DNA from: JBHYGK01 sp051859045 | Lineage (GTDB): Bacteria; Pseudomonadota; Gammaproteobacteria; Xanthomonadales; Xanthomonadaceae | Length of the DNA stretch: 64,000 nt | Direction of reading: 5' to 3' | NCBI GenBank assembly: GCA_051859045.1 | Contig: JBHYGK010000001.1 | Location: forward strand, 62,001-126,000 | Part shown: positions 57,063 to 64,000 of the stretch, one piece after another | How the letters are laid out: each line of letters starts with the position of its first letter | Numbering within the stretch: position 1 is the stretch's first letter | The notes under the pieces: generated by a model | The model's database searches: none | The model's input: only the letters and a program-made list of their open reading frames with translations | Told to the model about the DNA's origin: nothing | Made by a program: the position numbers and the translations under genes

Positions 57063-60000
57063 GCGCGGCCGGCGGCCCGCGCCTCCGCCCGCGCTGGCGC
57101 GCGAGCCTGGTGTTCCCGGCGATCGGGCTCGGCCTGATGCTGGGCCTGAGCAGCGTCCTGCACCTGGTGCAGTCGGACGCCGACGCCGAGCGCGCCGCCG
57201 AGGCCGTCGCCGCCGACCTGCGCCTGCGCCTGCACCACGAGGGCCGCGCCGTCACCGACGCGCTGGGCCGCGGCGAGCTGCTGCGGGCCCAGCGCACCGT
57301 GGGCGGGCTCGCGCTGGACCCCGACCTGCTGTTCGCGTGGGTGATCGACGAGCGCGGCGTGATCCAGGCCGCCCTGACCCGGCTGCGGATCGGCGACGAC
57401 CGCGGCAGCCTGCTCGCCGAGCCGATGATCCCCCGGCTGGTCCGCGCCGAGCTGGCGCATCCGCTCCACGAGGGCGACGCCGGCCTGCTGCACGTGGTCC
57501 GCGTGGACGAGCGCCACGTGGTCGGGCGCACGCGCCTGCGCACGCCGGACGGCCGGCCGCTGGGCGAGCTGGTGATCGTCGAGGACCTCGAGCGCGCGCT
57601 CGCGGTGGTGGCCCGGCAGGGCGAGCGCCGGCGCGGCGGCCAGCTGGCGGTGATCGCGCTGATCGCGCTGGTGATGGTGGTCGTGCTGGAGCGGCTGTGG
57701 GGCCGGCGGGCGCGCCGGCTCGTCGCCGCCGCCGACCGCCTGGGCCGCGACGGCGCGGTGGCCCCGCTCGGCATGCGCGGCGGCGACGAGCTGGCCTGCA
57801 TCGGCGCCGCGCTCGACGGCGCCGCCGAGCAGCTGCAGGCCGGCCGGGCCTCGCTGCGCGCGCTGGGCGAGGTGTTCGCGCGCGCCCCCGCGGTGGCGTT
57901 CACCGTGCGCGCCGGGCCCGAGCGCACGGTCGAGTTCGCCTCGGAGTCGGTGCGCCAGTGGGGCTACGCGCCCGCGCACTTCCTCGCCGGCCACCGGGTG
58001 GTCGAGATCATCCACCCCGACGACCGCCCCGGCGCGCTCGCGCGCACCAGCGAGGCCCTGGCGGCCGGCGAGCCGGGCTTCTCCGACGCGGTGCGCATCG
58101 TCGCCGCCGACGGCCGGGTGCGCTGGGTCGACTACAGCCAGGTCGTCGAGCGCCGCCCGGGCGAGGAGGACCGCATCCACGTGCTGATGGTGGACATCAC
58201 CGAGCGCCGCGAGGACGGGCTGCGGATGGAGGTGGCCGCCGAGAGCGCCGGCCTCGCGGGCTGGCACTGGCGCCGCGAGGAGCGGCTGATCCACCTCGAC
58301 GCGCGCTGGACCGCGCTGCTGGGCCTGCGCGGCGCGGTGGCCTGGACCCGCGCGCAGTGGCTGGCGCGGGTGCACCCCGACGAGCGCGACGCGATGGACG
58401 CCGCGCTCGACGCCGCGATCTCCGGGCGCGAGGACCGGCTCGAGTTCAGCGCGCGGCTGCGCCACGACGACGGCGCCTGGCGCTGGCTGCAGGGCTTCGG
58501 CGGCGTGCTCGCGCGCGACGCCGACGGCCTGCCGGCGCGGCTGGCCGGCTTCGCCCGCGACATCGGCGCGCAGCGCCGGGCCGAGCACGAGCTGCGCCTC
58601 GCCGCGGCGGTGTTCGCCAACGCCGAGGCCGGCATCCTGATCACCGACGCCGCCGGCGTCATCGAGACGGCCAACCCGGCCTTCGAGCGGCTCACCGGCT
58701 ACACCCGCGCGCAGGCGATCGGGCAGCGGCCGTCGTTCCTGGGCTCCGGCCAGCACGACCGCGCTTTCTACCAGCGCATGTGGGGCGCGCTGCTGGAGCT
58801 CGGCCACTGGGAGGGCGAGGTGGTCAACCGCCGCGCCGACGGCTCCACCTGGACCGAGTGGCTGTCGATCAACGCGGTGCGCGACGAGCGCGGCGTCGTG
58901 CAGCACTACATCGCGCACTTCGTCGACATCAGCGCGCGCAAGCGCGTCGAGGCGCGGCTGGATTACCTGCGGGGGCACGACGCGCTGACCGGCCTGGACA
59001 ACCGCCGCCGCTTCCTCGAGCACGCCGCGGGCCTGTTCCCGGCGCCCGAGGACGCGCGCGCCGGGGCCGGCGAGGCCTGGCTGGCGCTGGCGGTGATCGA
59101 CCTCGACCGCTTCCGCCGGGTCAACGACTCGCTCGGCGTGGCCGCCGGCGACAGCGTGCTGCGCAAGATCGCGGCGGCGCTGCAGCAGGCCTTCCCCGAG
59201 CGGGTGCTGGCGCGGCTGGGGGCGGACGAGTTCGCGCTGCTGCTGCCCGGCGGCCTCGACGATGCCGCCCGCGACGCCTTCGCGGCCCGGGTGCAGGCGG
59301 TGGTGGCCGCGCCCTGCTTCGAGGGCGGCACCCGCGTGGTGATGAACGCCTGCATCGGCCTGGCCCAGGCCCCGCGCGACGCGCGCGACGCACCGGAGCT
59401 GCTCGCCGCCGCGATGGCCGCGCTGGCGCGCGCGAAGCTGCTGGGCGCCGGCTCGCTGGCCGAGGCCGGCGAGGCCCCGCGCGCCAGCCGCGACGAGGTC
59501 GAGCTGGAGGGCGGGCTGGCCGACGCGGTGGCCAACGGCGAGCTGCGGCTGCGCTTCCAGCCGCAGGTGGCGCTCGAGGACGGGCGCCTGACCGGCATCG
59601 AGGCGCTGGTGCGCTGGCAGCATCCGACCCAGGGCGAGCTCTCGCCCGCGCTGTTCATCCCGCTGGCCGAGCGCTCCGGGCGGATCGTGGAGCTCGGCGG
59701 CTGGGTGCTGGAAGAAGCCTGCCGCGCCGCGGTGCGCCTGCACGCCGCGGGCCTGCCGCGGGTGCCGGTGTCGGTGAACGTCTCGGCGGTGCAGCTGCGC
59801 CGGCCGGGCTTCCTCGAGCGGGTGCGGCGCGCGCTCGAGGACAGCGGCCTGGCCCCGGCGCTGCTCGAGCTCGAGCTCACCGAATCGGTGCTGATGGACG
59901 ACGCCTCCGGCGTGGCCGCCACGCTGGCCGCCCTGCGCGGCCTGGGCCTGAAGATGGCGATCGACGACTTCGGCACCGGCTACTCGAACATGGCCTACCT

Positions 60001-60280
60001 CGGGCGGCTGCCCGTGGACCGGCTGAAGATCGACCAGGGCTTCGTGCGCCGGCTCGACGCCGACCGCGAGGCGCGCGCGATCACCGCCGGCATCATCGCG
60101 CTGGCCAACAGCCTCGGCCTGGGCGTGATCGCCGAGGGCGTCGAGCAGGCCTGGATGGTGCCCCTGCTGCGCGGGATGGGTTGCCTCGAGGGCCAGGGCT
60201 ACCACTACGGCCGCCCGCTGGACGAGGCGGCGCTGCTGGATGCCTGGGAGATGCACCAGCCTGGCGATACCGGAGGCTAA
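57059..60280 (+). CDS. Membrane PAS-GGDEF-EAL protein (degenerate GGDEF, intact EAL)
   Basis: c-di-GMP signalling protein of 1073 aa. TM1 (SLVFPAIGLGLMLGLSSVLHLV), a periplasmic sensor region of about 150 residues and TM2 (LAVIALIALVMVVVLERLW) are followed by a HAMP-like linker and three PAS/PAC units (about 265-640). The cyclase domain has GADEF at about 721-725 in place of GGDEF, so synthesis is doubtful. The EAL domain is complete: Glu848 in GIEALVRW, SVNVSAVQL, ELTES, IDDFGTGYSNM, KIDQGFV and IAEGVEQ. Net phosphodiesterase activity is likely. It overlaps the substrate-binding lipoprotein gene by GTGA. Confidence 0.93.
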   Translation: MSAAGGPRLRPRWRASLVFPAIGLGLMLGLSSVLHLVQSDADAERAAEAVAADLRLRLHHEGRAVTDALGRGELLRAQRTVGGLALDPDLLFAWVIDERGVIQAALTRLRIGDDRGSLLAEPMIPRLVRAELAHPLHEGDAGLLHVVRVDERHVVGRTRLRTPDGRPLGELVIVEDLERALAVVARQGERRRGGQLAVIALIALVMVVVLERLWGRRARRLVAAADRLGRDGAVAPLGMRGGDELACIGAALDGAAEQLQAGRASLRALGEVFARAPAVAFTVRAGPERTVEFASESVRQWGYAPAHFLAGHRVVEIIHPDDRPGALARTSEALAAGEPGFSDAVRIVAADGRVRWVDYSQVVERRPGEEDRIHVLMVDITERREDGLRMEVAAESAGLAGWHWRREERLIHLDARWTALLGLRGAVAWTRAQWLARVHPDERDAMDAALDAAISGREDRLEFSARLRHDDGAWRWLQGFGGVLARDADGLPARLAGFARDIGAQRRAEHELRLAAAVFANAEAGILITDAAGVIETANPAFERLTGYTRAQAIGQRPSFLGSGQHDRAFYQRMWGALLELGHWEGEVVNRRADGSTWTEWLSINAVRDERGVVQHYIAHFVDISARKRVEARLDYLRGHDALTGLDNRRRFLEHAAGLFPAPEDARAGAGEAWLALAVIDLDRFRRVNDSLGVAAGDSVLRKIAAALQQAFPERVLARLGADEFALLLPGGLDDAARDAFAARVQAVVAAPCFEGGTRVVMNACIGLAQAPRDARDAPELLAAAMAALARAKLLGAGSLAEAGEAPRASRDEVELEGGLADAVANGELRLRFQPQVALEDGRLTGIEALVRWQHPTQGELSPALFIPLAERSGRIVELGGWVLEEACRAAVRLHAAGLPRVPVSVNVSAVQLRRPGFLERVRRALEDSGLAPALLELELTESVLMDDASGVAATLAALRGLGLKMAIDDFGTGYSNMAYLGRLPVDRLKIDQGFVRRLDADREARAITAGIIALANSLGLGVIAEGVEQAWMVPLLRGMGCLEGQGYHYGRPLDEAALLDAWEMHQPGDTGG
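60252..60268 (+). promoter_or_regulatory. Weaker NtrC-like site upstream of glnA
   Basis: TGCACCA-GCC-TGGCGAT: the left half is a perfect NtrC half-site and the right half is partial. Its centre is 32 bp from that of the stronger site at 60284-60300, three helical turns, as in the E. coli glnA enhancer. It lies inside the 3' end of the GGDEF-EAL gene. Confidence 0.5.
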
Positions 60281-60283
60281 GTC

Positions 60284-60300
60284 CGCACCAGCATGGTGCG
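60284..60300 (+). promoter_or_regulatory. NtrC-binding site upstream of glnA
   Basis: CGCACCA-GCA-TGGTGCG is a perfect 7-bp inverted repeat with a 3-nt spacer, matching the NtrC consensus TGCACYA-N3-TGGTGCA in all but the outermost base on each side. It lies 52 bp upstream of a sigma-54 promoter, a suitable distance for enhancer action. Confidence 0.8.
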
Positions 60301-60351
60301 ATGTGGTCCGGGCCGCCCTGCAGGATCAGGGGCTTGCGGGTCGGCCGGGGC

Positions 60352-60366
60352 TGGCACGGTCCATGC
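60352..60366 (+). promoter_or_regulatory. Sigma-54 promoter of glnA
   Basis: TGGCAC-GGTCC-ATGC matches the -24/-12 consensus TGGCAC-N5-TTGC in all defined bases but one, with correct spacing. Transcription would start near 60378, giving a leader of about 26 nt before the GTG at 60404. Together with the NtrC sites it indicates nitrogen control. Confidence 0.8.
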
Positions 60367-60403
60367 TTCACCGGGCCATCGTCCACACCACCCCGGAGCC
60401 GCC

Positions 60404-61813
60404 GTGAGCATCGAGACCGTCGAGAAACTGATCAAGGACCACGCCATCGAGTGGATCGACCTGCGCTTCGCCGACATGCGCGGCGTGCAGCACCACGTCA
60501 CCTTCCCGGTGTCGATCGTCGAGCCCGCCCTGTTCGAGGACGGCAAGATGTTCGACGGCAGCTCGATCAGCGGCTGGAAGGGCATCAACGAGTCCGACAT
60601 GATCCTGCTGCCGGACCCGTCCAGCGCCTACGTCGACCCGTTCACCGCCGACTCCACCCTGGTGATCGTCTGCGACATCCTCGACCCGGCCACCATGCAG
60701 GCCTACTCGCGCGACCCGCGCGGCGTCGCCAAGCGCGCCGAGGCCTACCTCAAGGCGTCGGGCATCGCCGAGCAGGCCTTCTTCGGCCCCGAGCCCGAGT
60801 TCTTCATCTTCGACTCCGTGCGCTGGGCCAACGAGATGGGCCACACCTTCTTCGAGGTCGACTCCGAGGAAGCGCACTGGAACTCCAAGAAGGAGTACGA
60901 GGGCGGCAACTCCGGCTACCGCCCGGGCCTGAAGGGCGGCTACTTCCCGGTCGCGCCGACCGACTCGCTGCACGACATCCGCGCCGAGATGTGCAAGGTG
61001 CTCGAGAGCATCGGCATCGAGGTCGAGGTGCACCACCACGAGGTGGCCAACGCCGGCCAGTGCGAGATCGGCACCAAGTTCAACACGCTCGTGAAGAAGG
61101 CCGACGAGCTGCTGGCGATGAAGTACATCATCAAGAACGTCGCCCACCGCAACGGCAAGACCGCCACCTTCATGCCCAAGCCGCTGGTCGGCGACAACGG
61201 CAGCGGCATGCACGTGCACCAGTCGCTGGCCAAGGGCGGCGTGAACCTGTTCACCGGCGACGGCTACGGCGGCCTGTCGCAGACCGCGCTGTGGTACATC
61301 GGCGGCGTGTTCAAGCACGCGCGCGCCATCAACGCGTTCTCCAACTCGGGCACCAACAGCTACAAGCGCCTGGTGCCGGGCTTCGAGGCGCCGGTGATGC
61401 TGGCCTACTCCGCGCGCAACCGCTCCGCGTCCTGCCGCATCCCCTACGTCGCCAACCCGAAGGCGCGCCGCATCGAGATGCGCTTCCCGGACCCGATCCA
61501 GTCGGGCTACCTGACCTTCGCCGCGCTGATGATGGCCGGCCTGGACGGCATCAAGAACAAGATCGACCCGGGCGCGCCGAGCGACAAGGACCTCTACGAC
61601 CTGCCGCCGGAGGAGGAGAAGAACATCCCCACCGTCTGCCACTCGCTCGACCAGGCGCTCGAGGCCCTCGACAAGGACCGCGACTTCCTCAAGGCCGGCG
61701 GCGTGTTCACCGACGACTTCATCGACGGCTACATCGCGCTGAAGATGCAGGAGGTCACCAAGTTCCGCGCGGCGACCCACCCGCTCGAGTACCAGATGTA
61801 CTACGGCGTCTGA
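60404..61813 (+). CDS. glnA: Glutamine synthetase type I
   Basis: Dodecameric GS-I beta enzyme that makes glutamine from glutamate, ammonia and ATP. At 469 aa it has the E. coli GlnA length. Signatures are intact: FDGSSISGWKGINESDM, EPEFFIFD, the NGSGMHVHQSL ATP region and NRSASCRIPYV. The adenylylation loop DKDLYDLPPEEEKNIP keeps the target tyrosine, so GlnE control is expected. The start is GTG 60404, giving SIETVEKLIKDHAIEWIDLRF with CCGGAG just upstream; longer forms would include the sigma-54 promoter. No glnB/K, ntrB or ntrC gene lies in the window. Confidence 0.97.
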   Translation: MSIETVEKLIKDHAIEWIDLRFADMRGVQHHVTFPVSIVEPALFEDGKMFDGSSISGWKGINESDMILLPDPSSAYVDPFTADSTLVIVCDILDPATMQAYSRDPRGVAKRAEAYLKASGIAEQAFFGPEPEFFIFDSVRWANEMGHTFFEVDSEEAHWNSKKEYEGGNSGYRPGLKGGYFPVAPTDSLHDIRAEMCKVLESIGIEVEVHHHEVANAGQCEIGTKFNTLVKKADELLAMKYIIKNVAHRNGKTATFMPKPLVGDNGSGMHVHQSLAKGGVNLFTGDGYGGLSQTALWYIGGVFKHARAINAFSNSGTNSYKRLVPGFEAPVMLAYSARNRSASCRIPYVANPKARRIEMRFPDPIQSGYLTFAALMMAGLDGIKNKIDPGAPSDKDLYDLPPEEEKNIPTVCHSLDQALEALDKDRDFLKAGGVFTDDFIDGYIALKMQEVTKFRAATHPLEYQMYYGV

Positions 61814-61842
61814 GTCCTTCGCGGCACCGATGATCCATGCGG

Positions 61843-61866
61843 CGGCCCGGGAGCGATCCCGGGCCG
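61843..61866 (+). terminator. Terminator hairpin after glnA (copy 1)
   Basis: Perfect 10-bp stem CGGCCCGGGA / TCCCGGGCCG with loop GCGA, followed by TCGTCGTTCC. It lies 30 bp past the glnA stop. The same 34-nt sequence, stem plus tail, recurs after the next gene. Confidence 0.7.
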
Positions 61867-62022
61867 TCGTCGTTCCAGCCGTCCGCGCGCGCCGGGCGGG
61901 TTCCATTCCCGGCGCCGATCGCTAGACTCGCGCCGGTCCGCGCCGCCGGACCCACCCCGTCCCGCCGGGCGTCGACCGGACCCCCGCGTCGCGCCGGCCT
62001 CCCATCGAAAGGATTCGCCACC

Positions 62023-62673
62023 ATGCGCCTGCGCTCCCTCGCCACCGCCTCCCTGCTCGTGCTGTCCCTGTCGGGCTGCATCTCGCTGAAGGCCTATCCC
62101 GATCCGACCTACCGCGAGGCCACGCTGGCCTCGCTGGGCCAGTTCCAGACCCGCCAGTCCGTGCGCCTGGAGGTGACCTTCGTGCGCAACGGTGGCCCCG
62201 AGAACGTCGAGCGCGCGGCCACCCACGCGCGCACCGTGCTGGCCACGGCGCTGGCGTCCACCGGCGCGTTCCTCGTGGTCGAGGACGCCTCCGCGCCGCT
62301 GCTGCGGGTGGAGGTCGACAACATCGCCGACATCGGCGCCGCGGCGGCCAAGGGCTTCGGCGCGGGCCTGACCTTCGGCCTCAACGGCACCGCGGTGGCC
62401 GACGCCTACGCGGTCACCTTCACCTTCGGCGAGGGCGACGCGGCCACCACCCGGACCTTCCGCCACGTGCTGCACAGCACGGTGGGCCGCGAGGCTCCGC
62501 CGGTCGAGGGCGTCGCCCCGGTCACGCCGGTCGACGGCTTCCGCATCGTCATCGAGGACGTGGTCTACAACTTCGCCGCCGCGCTGAAGGCCGACGGCCG
62601 CATCAGCCGCGCCCCGCTGCATCCGCAGCGCGCGCGGCAGCTCGCCGCCGCCCGCGCCGCCGCGCGCGGCTGA
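62023..62673 (+). CDS. Hypothetical lipoprotein (216 aa)
   Basis: Lipoprotein with lipobox LSGC (Cys19) after RSLATASLLVLSL. The mature part includes DPTYREATLASLG, a strand-helix body (SVRLEVTFVRNG, HARTVLATALASTGAFLVVEDA) and a Gly-rich segment AAAAKGFGAGLTFGLNGTAVADAYAVTFTF that could insert in or lie along the membrane. I do not recognise a named family. GAAAGGA precedes the ATG; a TAGACT hexamer at 61923-61928 may be its -10. It is flanked on both sides by copies of the same terminator hairpin, so it is probably transcribed alone. Confidence 0.75.
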   Translation: MRLRSLATASLLVLSLSGCISLKAYPDPTYREATLASLGQFQTRQSVRLEVTFVRNGGPENVERAATHARTVLATALASTGAFLVVEDASAPLLRVEVDNIADIGAAAAKGFGAGLTFGLNGTAVADAYAVTFTFGEGDAATTRTFRHVLHSTVGREAPPVEGVAPVTPVDGFRIVIEDVVYNFAAALKADGRISRAPLHPQRARQLAAARAAARG

Positions 62674-62714
62674 GGGCCGGGCACCCGGGCGCGCCCGGGC
62701 CCGCGTCACGCCAG

Positions 62715-62744
62715 CGACGGCCCGGGAGCGATCCCGGGCCGTCG
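62715..62744 (+). terminator. Terminator hairpin (copy 2)
   Basis: Perfect 13-bp stem 62715-62727 with 62732-62744, loop GCGA. Its core and tail are identical over 34 nt to the hairpin after glnA. It lies 42 bp past the lipoprotein stop. Confidence 0.7.
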
Positions 62745-62834
62745 TCGTTCCCGGCCCCCGCGGATGACCATCGGCACGGGGCGCGCCGGCGCGCGGATGC
62801 TGCACTCGGCGCGTCGTCCATCGGAAGGATCGCC

Positions 62835-64000
62835 ATGCTCGCCCGTGCCTTGAAGTGGCTGCTGCTCAGCCTCGTCGTGCTGGTCCTGCTGTACCTCGCG
62901 GTGCTGGCCTATGCGCGCCTGACCACGCCCACGGCCGCGCAGCGCGAGGCCATCGCGGTGCTCGAGGCGCGCATCCCCGCGCGGGCGGGCGAGGGCGTGC
63001 CGCTGCTGCATTACGCGCGCCGCCTCGACGTGGCCGAGGCCGACATCGCCGCCGCCTTCGCGCGCGACGTCGCCGCGGCCCGCGCCGGGGGGGACCCTCC
63101 GCCGCCCGCCGCGTCGTTCGCGCCGCTGCCCGACCTGCTGCTGCGCTGCCGGGGCGCGGACTGCCTGACGCTGGTGCGCGCCGAACCGGCATTCGCCGAG
63201 GTCATCGCCGCGTGGGCGCCGGTGCGCGACCGGGTGGCCCGCGCGCTGGCGTCCGAATCGCTCGCCAGCGGCAACGAGGGCGGCCTGATCCCGCCGCTGC
63301 AGGTGCTGCGCGTGGGCGAGTCGGCGCATGCGCTGGCCTTCGTCGGCGGCGACCGGGCGGCCGCCATCGACGCCCTCTGCGTCGACCTCGGCCACGTCCG
63401 CCGGCACGCGGCCGCGTCGGCGACCAGCGTGGTCGCGGCGATGGTCTACGGCGACGGCTTCGCGAGGCGCGCCGAGCTGCTGGCGGCGATGCTGGCCGAG
63501 GCGCCGGACCTCGCGCTGCCGCCGTCCTGCACCGCGTTGGCAGCGCCGCCGGCCGCGCCGCTGGCGGCGCCGTTCTGCGACGCGATGGCGGGCGAGCTGG
63601 CGATCTTCCGCGAATTCCACGGCGTGGCGGCGCAGGCGCGCGCGCGACGCGAGGGCTTCGACCGCGCCGCCGAGGCGCTGTTCGAAGACCGGCAGGCGCG
63701 CGAGGGCTTCCTCGCCCAGCGCTACGCCGTCTTCTGCTCGCCCGCGGCCGAGGAGGCGCTGCGCGCGGACGAACCCGCTGGGCTGCCCGGGCCGGGCGAG
63801 GTCTACCGCCTGGTGGACCGCGTCGGCCTCTGGCTGGTCACGGAGCCCACGTTCGCGGTCGACGAGATCTACCTCGGCTACTTCAAGCGCGCCGCCGACC
63901 ACGTCGCGATGCAGCGGTTGCTCGCCGCGCGGCTGTTGCTGCACGGAATGGATCCCTCCCGGCCGATGGCCGAGCGCCTCGCCGCGCTGCCGGACTGGGT
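62835..64000 (+). CDS. Membrane-anchored hypothetical protein (3' end outside window)
   Basis: Open reading frame of at least 388 codons that runs off the right edge. GGAAGGA at 62823-62829 sets the ATG at 62835. A single N-terminal hydrophobic segment (WLLLSLVVLVLLYLAVLAY) should anchor it in the inner membrane with the rest in the periplasm. The mature region contains several cysteines (for example LLLRCRGADCLTL, DALCVDLGH) and helical Ala/Arg-rich segments. I do not recognise a family; no catalytic motif is evident in the visible part. Confidence 0.75.
   Translation, partial: MLARALKWLLLSLVVLVLLYLAVLAYARLTTPTAAQREAIAVLEARIPARAGEGVPLLHYARRLDVAEADIAAAFARDVAAARAGGDPPPPAASFAPLPDLLLRCRGADCLTLVRAEPAFAEVIAAWAPVRDRVARALASESLASGNEGGLIPPLQVLRVGESAHALAFVGGDRAAAIDALCVDLGHVRRHAAASATSVVAAMVYGDGFARRAELLAAMLAEAPDLALPPSCTALAAPPAAPLAAPFCDAMAGELAIFREFHGVAAQARARREGFDRAAEALFEDRQAREGFLAQRYAVFCSPAAEEALRADEPAGLPGPGEVYRLVDRVGLWLVTEPTFAVDEIYLGYFKRAADHVAMQRLLAARLLLHGMDPSRPMAERLAALPDW

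Overview
This window looks like a chromosomal segment of a very GC-rich gammaproteobacterium, most plausibly family Lysobacteraceae/Xanthomonadaceae (Lysobacter/Luteimonas-like). The reasons are codon use dominated by G/C third positions and a gene set typical of that family: a TorF-type porin, a fused indolepyruvate:ferredoxin oxidoreductase, a large periplasmic alpha-2-macroglobulin, an I78 inhibitor, a PlpD-like patatin, OhrR/Ohr and several c-di-GMP proteins. No rRNA, tRNA, CRISPR or transposase gene was recognised. The family assignment is inference; no database search was possible.

Layout. (1) 1-1389: a reactive-sulfur locus with two rhodaneses flanking an ArsR-type regulator whose Cys spacing matches persulfide sensors, and an AT-rich palindrome in the divergent upstream region. 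(2) 1417-5514, all minus strand: ohr, an old yellow enzyme, ohrR, glutathione-dependent formaldehyde dehydrogenase and S-formylglutathione hydrolase, readable as one detoxification unit for peroxides, electrophiles and formaldehyde, with an OhrR-box-like palindrome upstream of ohr. (3) 5766-16434: porin plus solute-binding protein, DinG helicase, a TerB/J-domain protein, an M14 carboxypeptidase, SelO and small hypotheticals. (4) 16614-21631: a PAS chemoreceptor, a REC-REC-GGDEF diguanylate cyclase and an I78 inhibitor lipoprotein. (5) 21661-31145: a 1920-residue alpha-2-macroglobulin and a 1180-residue indolepyruvate oxidoreductase. (6) 31526-37281: an EAL response regulator translationally coupled to a hybrid histidine kinase, a TPR protein and an AEC transporter. 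(7) 37324-47911: Ycf46-like AAA ATPase, ParA, SixA, YceI, a phospholipase-D lipoprotein, DUF1232, hotdog thioesterase, acyltransferase, YheT-type hydrolase and a TPR/sulfotransferase-like protein.

(8) 47912-52808 is a compositional island. A hand count gives 30 G/C of 60 bases at 51481-51540, against 49 of 60 at 39721-39780 in the flank. It holds a DUF3223-like gene, divergent from a PD-(D/E)XK nuclease-like gene that overlaps a 1055-residue SF2 helicase by ATGA. This nuclease-helicase pair resembles Hachiman (HamAB/AbpAB-type) anti-phage systems and is the best candidate for an under-described system here. (9) 52809-64000 returns to core composition: UppP, a patatin with a predicted surface barrel, a solute-binding lipoprotein coupled to a PAS-GGDEF-EAL protein, and glnA with two NtrC-like sites 32 bp apart and a sigma-54 promoter. 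Two lipoprotein/membrane hypotheticals follow, separated by two copies of one hairpin terminator sequence.

Most long reading frames opposite or out of phase with these genes are by-products of high GC and were left out. Starts were chosen by Shine-Dalgarno matches, signal peptides and overlaps with upstream genes.
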